A stretch of DNA of 64,000 nt. Source: Symbiodinium natans. Its lineage: Eukaryota > Sar > Dinophyceae > Suessiales > Symbiodiniaceae. The position numbers and the translations under genes were made by a program. Where the stretch lies: NCBI GenBank assembly GCA_905221605.1, contig CAJNDS010002739.1:179600-243599 (forward strand). The letters run 5' to 3'. The notes beneath the pieces are model-generated. The model did not search any database. It was not told the DNA's origin and was given only the letters and a program-made list of their open reading frames with translations. This document shows positions 45,083 to 56,681 of this stretch, piece after piece (within the stretch, counting starts at the first letter, position 1; each line of letters opens with the position of its first letter).

Positions 45083-48000
45083 GGGCAACGAGCCTTCAAG
45101 GCTGAAAGTCAAGTTCAGCAGCCTCAGCAGCAAGTCCACCGCCAGCACCTGCCTCAGCTTCGCAAGCTGCGATGAGTTGTGTTTGCTCCAATGTCTGATG
45201 CACCCAGGCTCTGAGAGCGCCATGGATCATCTCAGCCCAACCGCACGACGCCAAGACAGGAAAAAGCCATGGAAGACTATGGAAAAACTGCACGGGTGCA
45301 ACACGGCCCACCCACTAATGCGGGAATGTCAAAGGTCGCCAACATGATGACGGGATGGAGGCGCGGTCAGGGTAGAATGACCTGAGCCTGGCAGTTTCTT
45401 TGCATCTGAACATGTGGGTATCGCGCAAGTACCCAAGGCTTCGTGTGGAGACTGCAGGCACAGGCAAAGACGGTGTAGAGTTCAGGTCTGCAACGGCAGT
45501 GCCGACAATCAACACCCCGCTGGAAGAGCGGTGCCCCCGACGCTTTCCAGACTGACTTGTCACGCAGTGGATTCACGGTCGTTCCGTGCTGGCCGTCCAG
45601 GTACGTCGTGACGCGAAAACTGGGTGAAGGGAAGCCGTGTACTCGATGTCTGCAGAGTGTTAGACTTGCAAAGACAAGTCCTGGAATCACATTTCATCAC
45701 AAGGTTTGGCACTGTCAGCTTGGCCGTCGGGAGCTCAGCAAGGTTGTCGATGTCGAAGTTGGAGGATACCCGTGAAGCGTGAAACCTGTCCTGAAATGGC
45801 CCCAGGTAAAGAAAGGTACCAACCAGAAGTATGCGGTCAAAGTTATGCCCGCATATGGAGCCCCTTGGCTGCACCAAAAGCTCAACTGTGACGTGTCGAA
45901 ACGAGTCGACGGACAAGCCAGCCTCTAGCCCCGTCTACTGCCCTGCCAGCTTTCGAGATCTTATGGGCCATGCGAGGATCAGGAGATGCGCATCACCAAA
46001 TGTCTCAGCCATCCTCACATTGTCCGGCTCCACGTCGCTGCCTCAAGGGTGGATTGCAGCATCAGCTCAGAAGTGCCGAAGGGGATATGTGCGGATATTT
46101 CGGGTTTGGACGGGTTTAGGTGCAAGAAGTTAGGAAGAGCCTTACAAGACGATAGGCTGCCATGAATCTGAAAAAACGCAGCATTCCGGCATCTGTTCTC
46201 AGGAGACGGTCCGTAGCCAGAGCTCCCTTTGCCTCATTCTGGATCTCTGCCTTGGTGGAGATCTTCACCAGTGGATCTCGCAGCGTTTCCGGAAGGACCT
46301 CTCTGAGCAGTTTTCAAGTGCCCAGTGAGGGCTGTTTCGAGCTGTTGAAGGAAGAGTGGGCAAAAACTCAAGCTGGCCTCCGCCGTGTGTAGCCATGTCA
46401 TCATGCTTGTGGCTGTCGGTTCGAATAGGCGTCTGAGCATGTCTGAGCTATACTCTACCGGCGGAGAGCTCCCGATTCAAAAACCCATCGCGATCCAAAA
46501 CTCGCATTCAGACCGAGTCAAACCCCGACTTAGGGAATGTTTGAGCATCGTTTCAGAAACGATCAACCATCCTCAATGGAACGGGGGCAGCATTCGTATG
46601 TACGTGCATGTGGAATCATATGTATCAGTGAAGCATCCCAAGAAACCCAGTTCGTATTGAACTCGTTGCAGCGTCACTTTCCTTGCCTGACTATGAAGAC
46701 TGGAGTCCTTAAACTGGGGACAGAACGCCAACGCATTGCAGACTAGACGTATTGCGGACTACCGGGCCCGCTGGGTTGTATATACTCTACTGGTAGTACC
46801 AGCTTTCAGCTTCGGCCTTCAAAGCATCGTGATCATGGCAGCACTACAGCAAAGGAGACGATGTAGGGTTCCTGTCTTTCTGGCTCAAGAGTAGTATCTC
46901 CTTGTAGGGTGCAATTCTAATTCGTAACTGTGCGCTTCGCCAAGCAGCCGCCACATCAGATAGAATTATTCACAGATGGTGGCATAACCATATGGGCCAT
47001 GGGCTTTTGTCCGGCCGCCTTTTTGGGTACGTTCCGCATGAGACCCCGAACTTGCGAAGGTACCCACTTGCGCTTGGAAGTAGGAATATGAGTAGGGTAA
47101 GTATGGTTAGGGCCTTACTTCGGGTCCTTCCAACCCAACTTGTAAGTACCCATGAACCTTCGGGGCCTCGCATGTTGGGAGTCAAATTCTGTGGAGGACA
47201 AGCATCCGGGCCAGTATCGCACGCCGCACCGCGCTGAGGCCGGTGCTGTTCTGTGGCTCAAGCGGGATACTTGGAGGTTCGTGGGTCGTTCCAGTAGTGA
47301 GTTTGGTTATAATTGGGGCGACTGAGTGCTTTTGAATCTACTTATAACTCCGAGTAGCCTGTAATGGTGTGTAATGGTTCAAGAATGGTTTTGAAGGAGT
47401 CGCTAGTTAGTGCCTGCGGGATTTCTGCGGGTGCCTGAAGCTTCTCTGCGACGGTGTTGAACCCCTTCATGATGCTTCGGGTGGTCTGCTTGTGATAGTG
47501 GTGCGCCGCCAGTTCGCTGATTCTGGGAGGAAGGGTCGTGAGTAGCGGCAGCCTAGAAGCCCCCAAGAAACCTAACTGGGGCAACACTAGTGGGTACCTT
47601 GGAGGCACCAGACAGGCCTCTTAGGGCCTTGGGATGGCTTGACGTTGAGGCTTCCGCCCAAAAAAAAGAAGCCGGAGGTTGCCCCCTGTCTGTTTGCAAC
47701 CAGCGACGCACCCAGAGGCTAACGGTCAGCCCTTGCCTGATAAAGTTGCTGTGTGCTGGGCAGGTGGCCACCTTCGTGTGGCAGATGCTGACGGCCGTGG
47801 CCTATCTCCACCACCACAAGCAAACTGGATGCATTCATTTGCATTCAACATGTGGCAACGCAGTGGTTTCGACTTGGCATGCAGGGTAGGCTGAAAGGGC
47901 CCATGATCTCTTCAGTGCCTCAGTGTTGCAATGTGTGACAGATCCTAGCAGGGCCTTGGTCCACGTCCCAGGATTGTGCACCGCGACATTAAGCCAGGGA

Positions 48001-50120
48001 ACCTTCTCCTCGAGGATCCATCAGCTCCTGCTACCTTGCCTCCAGGCTGCATCAGTCCCAGACTGTTGGGCGCTTGCATCCCACGCAGGCAAAATCGCGC
48101 GTTGATCGCGGTGCCTCTGTGTGATGTGTTGTGTGCATTTAGCAGCAGTATGAAACGGGGCGGCCTGTGTCAGAAACCAGCGAGTGCACCACCCCAAGGA
48201 AGCTCGCAGACTTCAATCTTGCGTGCAACTTCCGCAAGGGGCAGCGGCTGTCCTCTCGATGCGGTTCCTTGATGTACCTGGCGCCTGAAGTGATACAGAG
48301 ATCTTACACGGAAGCTTGGCTTTGAGAAGTCCTGACACCCGTGTGCAGCTTGCAACTTTCGGAAACACCTTTTAATATACATTCTATGCATATGCATATG
48401 CATATATTGTATTTCTGTTGCTACTATTACTTTTGCTATGACCATTACTAGTACTAGTACTAGTTCTATGACGATTTTCTACTTTCTAGTACTGTTTACT
48501 GGGACTATTTATGAACTATTAACTATAGACTATTTACTATTAACTATTAACTGTTAACTGTTAACTGTTAACTGTTAACTGTTAACTGTTAACTATTACC
48601 TATTACCTATTACCTATTACCTATTACCTATTACCTATTACCTATTACCTATTACCTATTCAATTATTTCCTATGAACTATGAACTTTGAGAACTATGAA
48701 CTATGAACTATGAACTATATGAACTATGAACTAGTTGGCTAAGGAGCCTTCATTTTTGCATATTTGGAGGGGTGACCGTGGACCTGCAGACTATTCATAT
48801 CAAATATACCCTAAGTAAGTCGTAAACTCCAAACCCCATATCCTAAACCTTCTCTTGTGGCAGCTGGACGCCAGTAGAAGTCAGCTGGGTTGGGCGGAGG
48901 AACGCTGTGACGTTTGGAGCATCGGCGTGACGTTCCAGGACTCGGAGTTTACGGATTAGGGCTTAGTGTTTGGGAGCTATTCGTAGGATTTCGTAGGTGC
49001 TGAAATGAAGTTCTACGCCCTGAACTCAAGGCATAAAGCTCAACCCCAAAACCCCATGATCTGGCAGGACTTGGTCACGGGGGAGGCCCTGTGGCAAGCG
49101 CAGGAGGAGCCGGTGATTGAGAGAATGATCCTGCAGCAAAGTGGCCCGGCAAAGGAATCGTAAAGCGGAGTAAGCGGAGGCTAGGCTGTTCCATGCTCTG
49201 TGGTGCTATCAACACCTGGCTCTGAGAACCCGAGCTTCGCAACCGACACTGGCCGCTTGGCTGAGATCAGAGAGAGCTTCAGAGAGAATTGCAGTCGTGT
49301 GGAGTCTTAAATTCTGCAGAAGCGGAAACGAGGAACAGCCATGGTGAGGCCTGCCGCTGTGGTAGTGTTAGCAGATGCCCTAAGCCTTTCATAAGCAAAT
49401 GCCCAGAGGGGGGCCATAGCTTGTTGTGAATCGATGCTGGCACCACCCACTTCCGCACGAGAGTGGCATCTGCTTGGACTCTTGGACTCAGTGCATCCAG
49501 CACGTGCTTTCACGGTCTCTCAATTGACCTTTAGCCTCCAGTTTGGCCTGTCAGGGTGCGCAGGATCTCTTCCACCAGCTCACGCTGCGCGAGGCGGCTT
49601 TGTGAGTTCACCATGGCGTCGTGTGCTGCGGGGCTGGGCAACAACGCATAGGCTGTGCCAAGCCCGGTTCGTGTTGAGCTTTGCTGCCGAGAGGATGCTG
49701 GGAGACCCTCTGCCACGGATGCTGTCGAGAACGCTTGGCTGCGCAGGCCTGTGGTAGGTGGCCGTTGAAGGTCGGCTCCAGCGTGTTCGCATCTAAAGTA
49801 AATGCTGCACGACTTGTGGCTGTGCACTTGGCTTGGCTTTCAGGCATCGACGTGGCAAGGACATGTGCTGCACGGTTAGCTGAGCAGCCTCTTCGGTCAG
49901 GTCTAGTTCTTAGCCGAGCAGCCTCTTCGGTCAGGTCTAGTTCCAGGTTTAGACAGGTTTAGAATACGGCAGTCTGGCAGATCTGGGGTGAAGTCTTTTC
50001 GATGACGGTTTTGGTGTTCTGGACTGGCTTTTTGCAGTCGCATCAGTGGTTTCTCGACCTTCCGCATTGATGCCAAGCTTTGTCGCTCTGCCTCCACAGC
50101 CACGGTTCCTGAGCCTCCAG
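45083..50120 (+). CDS. CAMK/CDPK-like protein kinase domain
   Basis: A Ser/Thr kinase. A Ser-rich linker exon is at 45083 to about 45170. Gly-loop: 45601-45630 + 45704-45737 (RKLGEG + FGTVSLAV). Catalytic Lys: 45806 to about 45850 (QKYAVKVM). Helix C: 45977 to about 46034 (EMRITKCLSHPHIVRLH). Hinge: 46221 to about 46312 (LILDLCLGGDLHQW). Helix E: 47764-47819. Catalytic loop: 47972-48037 (IVHRDIKPGNLLLED). Metal and activation loop: 48199-48313 (KLADFNLA, DFN in place of DFG; CGSLMYLAPEV). Helix F: 48900-48938 (ERCDVWSIGVTF), then 49078-49154, 49564-49596 and 49694 to about 49745 (GRPSATDAVENAWL). A C-terminal exon, 50038-50120, carries RISGFSTFRIDAK. The loops resemble CAMK/CDPK kinases more than AGC-type PKG. 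No EF-hands were seen. It may be one protein with the CNB domains upstream; the stop was not found. Confidence 0.88.
47033..47175. repeat. intronic inverted repeat related to family B
   Basis: The left arm CATGAGACCCCGAACTTGCG...GTACCCACTTG is mirrored by the right arm AAGTACCCATGAACCTTCGGGGCCTCGCATG with mismatches. The inner GTACCCATGAACCTT resembles the family B terminus. It lies in an intron of the kinase gene (between 46312 and 47764). Confidence 0.6.
47269..47355. mobile_element. palindromic element, family B copy 2 (decayed)
   Basis: The left end ACTTGGAGGTTCGTGGGT matches the other family B copies; the right end (CTTATAACTCCGAGT) is only a partial inverted match. It lies in the same kinase-gene intron as the inverted repeat at 47033. 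Confidence 0.5.
48530..48735 (+). repeat. heptamer arrays TTAACTG, TATTACC and CTATGAA
   Basis: Three successive arrays of different seven-base units lie next to each other: TTAACTG (about 48545-48592), CTATTAC (about 48592-48660) and CTATGAA (about 48668-48735). They fill the intron between kinase exons 48199-48313 and 48900-48938. Confidence 0.94.
49876..49943 (+). repeat. 34-base tandem duplication
   Basis: Two adjacent 34-base copies (49876-49909 and 49910-49943; unit contains CCTCTTCGGTCAGGTCTAG) differ at one position. They lie in the kinase-gene intron before the exon at 50038. Confidence 0.97.
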
Positions 50121-51972
50121 GTAGGGTTAGGTTGAACAAAGATGGGTTCGGTGAAGCGAGAGCTGTGGAGAGAGTCTGCACATAGCAGCGTAGATCGTAT
50201 GGCTGCAGGTTTAGTGCACTTTTCGTGCCTTGGTTTCCTGCTCCGGCTTTTATATGGAAGCCACCACCGAGCAGCTTGTCGGATGTGTCGGATGTCTCAA
50301 CCCAGATTTGGAAAAAACGTCCCTTACCAGGGGCCATGGTTTGATTTGTGTACATTGTGTACCTTTGAGGAGCCCTTTGCTCATGTTAGTGCTTCTCGGC
50401 CGGCTGGATCTCATTCCTGGGAGTAGCTTCTCTATGAGCTTATAAGACACATTCATGCGGAGTCGTATATCAGTGAAGCAAGAGACGTACCGACTCAGAG
50501 CCCAAGAGTTCCAGCTGCTACCATTTTTGGAGACTTTTAACAACTCTCAACGTCGCCATCCTTGGAAGTAGGAGCCGTCCTCAGGCGAAGACCGCTGAGC
50601 GTGTTGCATCGTGGCATGCAGCGCGCAGCTTGCAATCGAAATGTGTGTTTGCACAATATACATATATGTATATACACATACACATATACATAGATACATA
50701 CACGCAGATATATATATATATATACACACATATCTTGTGTTCATAAAAACACTGAGAGGTTGAGGGCTCACAGCTTCCAATTCGGCCCGGCGGCTGTGGG
50801 CAAGCTGGTTGAAAGTCACCTCCCCGACTCGTCGTGCGCAAGGCGATGGAAATTCAGACCTGGCTCAGCACGAGTACAAAAACCTTACGCCAAATCTTGG
50901 CATACAGAAGTACATAAAGTTTCTCATCTGAAGCTTTTCTCATTGTCATTTTCTTGAAGCCCTTTTCAGATCTATCTTTATAGTTTGTTGTGATTGTCCT
51001 TCTTCTTTTCAATTTCTTCACTAATTCTGAGAATCGTCAGCAGCAGCAAGAAGTCAACGAGGTGCATGGCCAGCATCCAAGCCCACTGATGTCTCGCTTC
51101 CGAGCATGTGCAGAGTCAGAGGATGGGCGCCCAGGTCTGTTGGACGTTGGTAGTCGAAACTTGTCAGGGGGGTTTCCGAAAATGGGGGTGCCCTTTGTGG
51201 GGGTCCCTTTAAGTGGATACGATTCTACTTGGGGAAGAATAGGGGTACCCCTATTTTGGGAAATACCATTGTGAGCCCCAAGATATCGGCAGTTCTGGTC
51301 GTTCTAGTGGGGCGCCAAATTTCTGGGGAATGTTTGACTTATGATCCTGGGCGCTTCAGCCTCGGCATCGCGCCGGCTTGTAATTATGAGTTGCGCTCAT
51401 GATTCGCTCCGAAGGTTAATGGCCCAGCTATCAAGACCCCGCTCTCCAAGAGAGCCGGATGATCTGCAGCTGATTTTGAGCTTATGCTCCGAAGGCTCCC
51501 GATCTCAAATTGCGAGCAAAATGGTGTGATCTGCTACAGTACTTCAGGGATTCCATCTCGAGGGGTGTTCTGAGCACGCAGCCTTGCATTGATCTGCTCT
51601 GATGCGGCTCGGAGCAGATGACAGTTCATGATACAGGATGTTGGCCACATGGTCGGGATGGGATAGCGCATGAGCAGACCCATCTAATCTGGCGTAGCAC
51701 CTCATGGCATTCATGGCCTGTAGGTCCTTACGGACAATACAGGATCTTTTTAGCCAAACATCCACGAACACATCAAGCAACCCTTCTCACGGCAGCAGAT
51801 TGCAGGCCCTTGCTCGCTTTGCCTTTACATTCCGAGTCCATCTTGCCTCGACGGAGGCAGAAAAACTTTGCAGCCATGGCGACCACCGTCAAGCAATCGG
51901 CCGAGAGGCTCGGATTCGGATCCGGATCATGCCGTTGTCTCGCGTTGTTCTGGCTTTCCCACAAACGCACAG
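50121..51972. other. gap between kinase and CWC25, first CWC25 exons not placed
   Basis: The upstream CWC25 exons should lie here. A frame near 50886-50917 reads AKSWHTEVHK, which recalls the KSWH motif at the start of CWC25-type proteins. A frame near 51023-51060 reads ENRQQQQEVNE, like the following charged helix. Neither is firm. A TA-rich microsatellite lies at 50655-50735. Confidence 0.3.
51167..51267 (+). mobile_element. short palindromic element, family A copy 4 (diverged)
   Basis: Begins GGGGGTTTCCGAAAATGGGG and contains a diverged core (GATTCTACTTGGGG). It ends with GGGGTACCCCTATTTTGGGA, so it is strongly self-complementary. It lies upstream of the recognised CWC25 exons. Confidence 0.55.
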
Positions 51973-53704
51973 GCTGGACTGGATGTACGAACAGAGCGCG
52001 TCGTCCGTCAAGCCTGATGAAGACACGTTGATGAACATGCCCATCAGCGCGCAGAAGGAATGAGCATTGGGGAGTAATTAGTTTGCTTGCGTCCGGTGGC
52101 ATGCATGAGTCCGTTCCTTCAGGCAGATGCACCCCTGCAGTTTCAGTCTCAAAGGTTCCAACTGGCTGTATAGCGCTTTGCAGCAGCTACTGTACAGGAC
52201 AAGGACATCGAAGACGTGAAAAACCTGCAGTGCCTCGGCCACACCACCGCCTTGGAAACCACAGTCGCTGAGGGTCAGAGTGTGGGATATAGGGATCTTC
52301 CTTGGCCTTCCAACACTTCTGAGTTCGGACCTGCGACGTGCAGTTGAGGTGGAAATAGTGGACCAAGTAGGGTTGGTTGACCGGCTGCCTCGGTGTGGAG
52401 GAGCGCGACAGCCGGGTCGCTGTTCCTGGGCAGTGCGACCAAGACGACTGAGGAGAGGAAGCCGTTGTTGAAGAGCTGCTGGACTCAGATAACCTGTGCC
52501 CTCAGAGGACATGGTGCGCAAGCTCCGAGAAGACCCGTTGTTTCAAATTCGGCGGCAAGAGCATGCAGCCCGAGAAAGCATGCGCGCCTCTCAGCGACGG
52601 GTCCTCCCGCCATCTATCGCACTCTGTTGTGCCAGGCAATTTAGGGCCCCAAAGTTAAGCCAAGGATGGCGAATCCGCTCATCAGGGCGAAGATCCAAAA
52701 GAAGCAGGAGAAGGATGCAAAGACCCTCGACATTGCCACGCTTGACTTGGGGTGTGTCCCTGCGTCTGTGTCTCTGTGTGTGTTGAGGCGTGCAGAGTGA
52801 ACTGGACGCACCAAGGAAGGCCGCGAAGAAAGAAAAGAAGGCAGCCAAAAAAGAGGAGAAGGCAGGAATGGCTGATGTGGGCAGAGGTTTGGGCAGATGT
52901 TTTGGCAGATGTTTTGGCAGATGTGGGCAGTGCGAAGGCCTTGAAGAAAGCGGCCAAAGCAGCTCCTGGAGCGGCACGGAGACAGCTTTCGGTCGGTCCG
53001 TGCATGTATGATTGATTTGCTTGGTCACCTTGCTTTCATCAGTGGCTTTAGCCCCTCAGAAGGGTGCCTTCCTGTACTTCAAGTCGAGAGAGGCTCCGAA
53101 AACCCGTTTCTTGAAACCGAAAGCTCCTTCAACCCGAAAACCGAACAACCCCAATTACACCACACAACCCCGCAAAACCCTTTCAAACCCCAGGCCCTTA
53201 AAAGCGGCCAAGCCTTGCACACTTAAAGGGGGCAAAGGCCCTAAACCCTAAACCCTAAACCCCATAAACCCTAAACCCTATAAAACCCTAGTCCTTTACT
53301 TGAACCCTAAGCCCTAGAAACCCTAACCCCTCTAAACCCTAAGCCCTGTAAACCCAAGCCCGATTTTGACCCTCTAAACCCATTCAAAACCCTAAACCTT
53401 TTACACCCTAAACCTCTTGAAGCCCCAAACCCCCACAAACCCCAAGCCCTTTAACCCCCAGAAACCCTAAGCCTTAAAACCCTTCCCAGCCCTAAACCCT
53501 AAACCCTAAACCCTAAACCCTAAACCCTAAACCCTAAACCCTAAACCCTAAACCCTAAACCCTAAGCCCTCAACCCTCGAAACCCTAAGCCCCAAACCCC
53601 CAAACCCGAGGCCAAGAAGGCCAAAGACTCCAGCGACTCCTCGGAGCCAGAGGCGGCTCAAGCTCAGGCCCGGGGGGGCTTCGTTGGAATGAGGGCTTTT
53701 TTAT

Positions 53705-53735
<31 letters not shown>

Positions 53736-54967
53736 TCAGGCTCTGTTGGGGGGTTTAGGCGGGTTTAGGGTAGGGTTTAGTAGGCCCACCGGTTTAGCTG
53801 GAATGAGGGTTGTTTTTTGGATTTTCAGGCTCTGTTGGGGGGCTTAGGGTAGGGTGTAGTAGGGTTCAGGTTTCGAAGGCTATATTTGGGGTTTAGGGTT
53901 CGGGTCTAGCAGGGCCTTTGAGGGGGCTTGAAAAGGGGCCGTGATCTAGGACAACCCCCAGCAGATGGACCGAAGTAGGGTTTGGGGCTGGGGTTTGGGG
54001 TTGAGGGTGCGGGTTTTCATGGCTTAGGGGTTTCTCGGTTCGGGCTTGGGTTTGTTGTTTTGTTGTTTGGGTTTGGGGTTTAGGTTTCAGGGTGTATAGG
54101 TTGTAGAGTCCAGGCTCAAAACCTGCAGCCCGAGGCGCGACAAAAACGGCCAAGAGAAGAGGAGCACGGCCCTCGGCATTTTCCCAGGTAGGATAAGGGG
54201 GACCCTTAAACGGAGCCCTTCTTACCGCTCTTCGGGCTCTCTAAAAAAGGGACCTTATTGAGAGAGGGCCTATATCCCCAAGCGTCCCCCTAATCCTATC
54301 CCCTACATTTCGGGGCTGCGCCGGTGAGTTTTTTTCTATTGGGGAGCTCTCCTAGCTCGTCGAGACCCTGTCGAGTGGAAAGCTGTGACGGCGTTGGTCT
54401 TGCGGTGTTCGCCGGCGTTCGCCTTCAGGAAGAGGGCGTTCACAGCGCCAGGGCGTAGTGGCTTCCTTGTCAGTTTCATTTGCGACACTCTCTTTTGCTC
54501 GGGCATCGAATTTGTAAAGTTCGAGTCGCCAAGGCCCGACCTTTCCGCTCTGGGCCCGAGCAATGTCGTGCTGAGCAAGCGGATGGAGCACGCCCGAGCC
54601 CAAGTTTCTCTGCAGTACCACAGCTCGTGGGGACCTCACACCTCGGCATGCAAAGAACCCGGTGCATGCGGTTTTGGGTACCTTATTGCCAGTATTCTTC
54701 TTATTATTAATAATATTTTGTCATTATTGTACTGTTCTTCCTGCTCTTCAGGAGCAGCGCGTGCAGCAGCAGAAAGAAGCCGCTCTGGCAAGCCGGGGTA
54801 TCGGGAGGCCCGTTGGGAATGAGCCCCCCAGTGCAATGCACAATCTATGCCTTTTTCTCTTTCTCGGTTTGTTCTCTCTTTTCGCTCTCTCTATCTCTCT
54901 CTCTGTCTTTTTTCTCTCTCTGACTCTCTCTCGCTCGTTTCTCTCTTTTCTTCTTTCTCTCTATCTT

Positions 54968-55019
<52 letters not shown>

Positions 55020-55043
55020 TCTCTCTCTCTTTCTCTCTCTCTA

Positions 55044-55098
<55 letters not shown>

Positions 55099-56681
55099 GT
55101 CTCTCCCTGTGGGGTCATGGTGGCTTTAGGGTTAATGGTTGGGCTTAGGGTTAGGGCTTTCGCTCTGCTTTAGGTTCAGATTTTAGGGGCTCTTCCCCCC
55201 TGTGGTTCCTGCTGGGTTTGGGTTCAGGGCCAGGGATTAGGGTTGGGTTCAGGGGCAGGATGCCATAGGGGCGGGGGTCGAGACCTCGGAGCCCGAAGCC
55301 GGAACGACCCCAAACGCTAGCTTGACCATAAACCCTAAGCCCTCACCCCAACTCAACCCTACTCAACCCTACTCAACCCTACCCCCTCAACCCTCCAAAC
55401 CCTAAGCTCAGAACCACCCCACACCTATCCTAACTACCGTAAATCCTGGAGGCGGCTCACTGAGGAAGAGAAAGAGCGCCGTGTGGAGCAGATGAGGGTG
55501 CCCAGCCAGTGTGAGAGGGGATGTAGGGTTTGGGGTTTAGGGTCTAGGGTTTAGGGCCTTAGGGGGCTTGGGGCTTTTACCTTGGGGGGGGGGGGGATTA
55601 GGGCTTTTCGGGAGAATTGGGGTCTCGGACTTAGGGATTGGAGTTTCGCGGGCTTAACGGGGTTCCATCGGTTCATTCGCTCCCGAAGGTGGATGCCAAG
55701 AAGCACGAGAAGCCACTTTGGCCGCGTTGAGAGCGTTGTCGGTGGCAGTCTTTTCCTCCCATCCGCGAAGCGCCAGGATGAAGGATCAGCGTATTGCCAG
55801 CACCGAAGAACGGGAGAAGCAAATTGAGGACAGGGCGCGTCAGCGAGGGAAATCTGCCTCCGTCGAGTTTCGGAAACTTTTTCCGACCTTACTTCAACTG
55901 TCGCCCGAAATCCTTGGCCCGAGGAATTGGAAGCCAAGATGCGCGACAAGTCCGATCAGCACCTTGACCCCACAGCTGGTCGCAGCATTTGCGGCCCTGC
56001 TTGCGGTGAGCAAGAATACACAATAGCAACAATAACAGCACTAACAACAACAATAACAATAACAAATAATAGCAGTAACAAGAAGAAACATAGCAATAAG
56101 AAAACATAATGCTGTTTAAAAGAAATGTCAGCCGCAGGGTTCGTTGCGGTGCTCTCAGGAAGTACTTCCGCGAGCTGCGCAAGGACGCCTACGCCGGAGA
56201 TGCGGAGGTGTGGGGGGGGGGGGGGGGGGCGCTGCCCTGAAGGGAACCCTGCTGTTGCTGCTATTTTTTTTTAATGATTATCCATTACTACTCTTATCAC
56301 TATTATTATTACTATTATTATTCTTATTCTTATTATTATTGTTACTATGGTGATGATGATTGCTATTATTATTTCTATTATTGTTTTGTTATTGGAATCC
56401 CTGAATGCAAGGGGACCCTCACGAGGGACCCTGAGTTAGAGTGAAGCCTCGAGTGGTCCCTGTGAAATCATCACCTGTGCGTGTGCACGTATGTCCTGGT
56501 GCTGCAGATGACAATGGCCGATCGGCTCAAGAGCCAGCGCCATCGGCGGCAGAAGTCTCTTGCAAGCAAGTGGGGGAGCATCAGCGTTTTGGTTTGGCAG
56601 TGTGAGGGTGCGGTAGTGACATCCTTTGCCAACATAGCTTGTGAGCACTCTCATGAAAGGTGGTGGTACCCAGTGGACTAA
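51973..56681 (+). CDS. CWC25: pre-mRNA-splicing factor CWC25
   Basis: A spliceosome protein needed around the first catalytic step. Exons: 51973-52057 (LDWMYEQS...DEDTLMNMPISAQK; family LDWMYQGP...EYLLG.PID), about 52506-52600 (MVRKLREDPLFQIRRQEHAA; family hallmark KIREDPLF.I.KKE), 52665 to about 52721 (NPLIRAKIQKKQEKDA), 52796-52861 (Lys/Ala/Glu-rich), about 52939-52985, 53611-53667 (Ser/Asp-rich), 54752 to about 54800, 55452-55497 (RLTEEEKERRVEQMR; family KLSAEELERKRQEMM), 55689-55711 + 55777 to about 55830 (DAKKHEK + MKDQRIASTEEREKQIED), 55924 to about 55965, 56138-56207 (KYFRELRKDAYAGDAE), and 56508 on (MTMADRLKSQRHRRQK; family C-terminal SLEDR). Without a further intron the stop would be TAA at 56679-56681. 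The N-terminal exons are missing; the Lys-rich middle is compositional. Confidence 0.88.
53240..53600 (+). repeat. CCCTAAA telomere-like and degenerate block
   Basis: Two clean CCCTAAA runs (about 53240-53275 and 53488-53572, about 11 units in the second) are joined by degenerate variants. The last variant runs into the CWC25 exon at 53611. Confidence 0.94.
53700..54130 (+). repeat. G-tract and degenerate GGGTTTAGG sequence
   Basis: A 27-base pure G run (53707-53733) is followed by about 400 bases of loose TTTAGGG and GGTTTGGGG variants, in opposite sense to the CCCTAAA block just upstream, within a CWC25 intron. Confidence 0.85.
54187..54306. mobile_element. intronic palindromic element, family C
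   Basis: The left end GGTAGGATAAGGGGGAC is mirrored by the right end GTCCCCCTAATCCTATCC. Internal AGGGACC and GGCCT segments also pair (GAGCCC...GGGCTC). The total is about 120 bases, in the CWC25 intron between 53667 and 54752. It is a miniature inverted-repeat element in form. Confidence 0.78.
54846..55110 (+). repeat. (CTCT/TTTCTC)n polypyrimidine array
   Basis: About 265 bases of almost pure pyrimidine on the transcribed strand inside a CWC25 intron. Its Ser/Leu/Phe frames are not coding. Confidence 0.96.
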
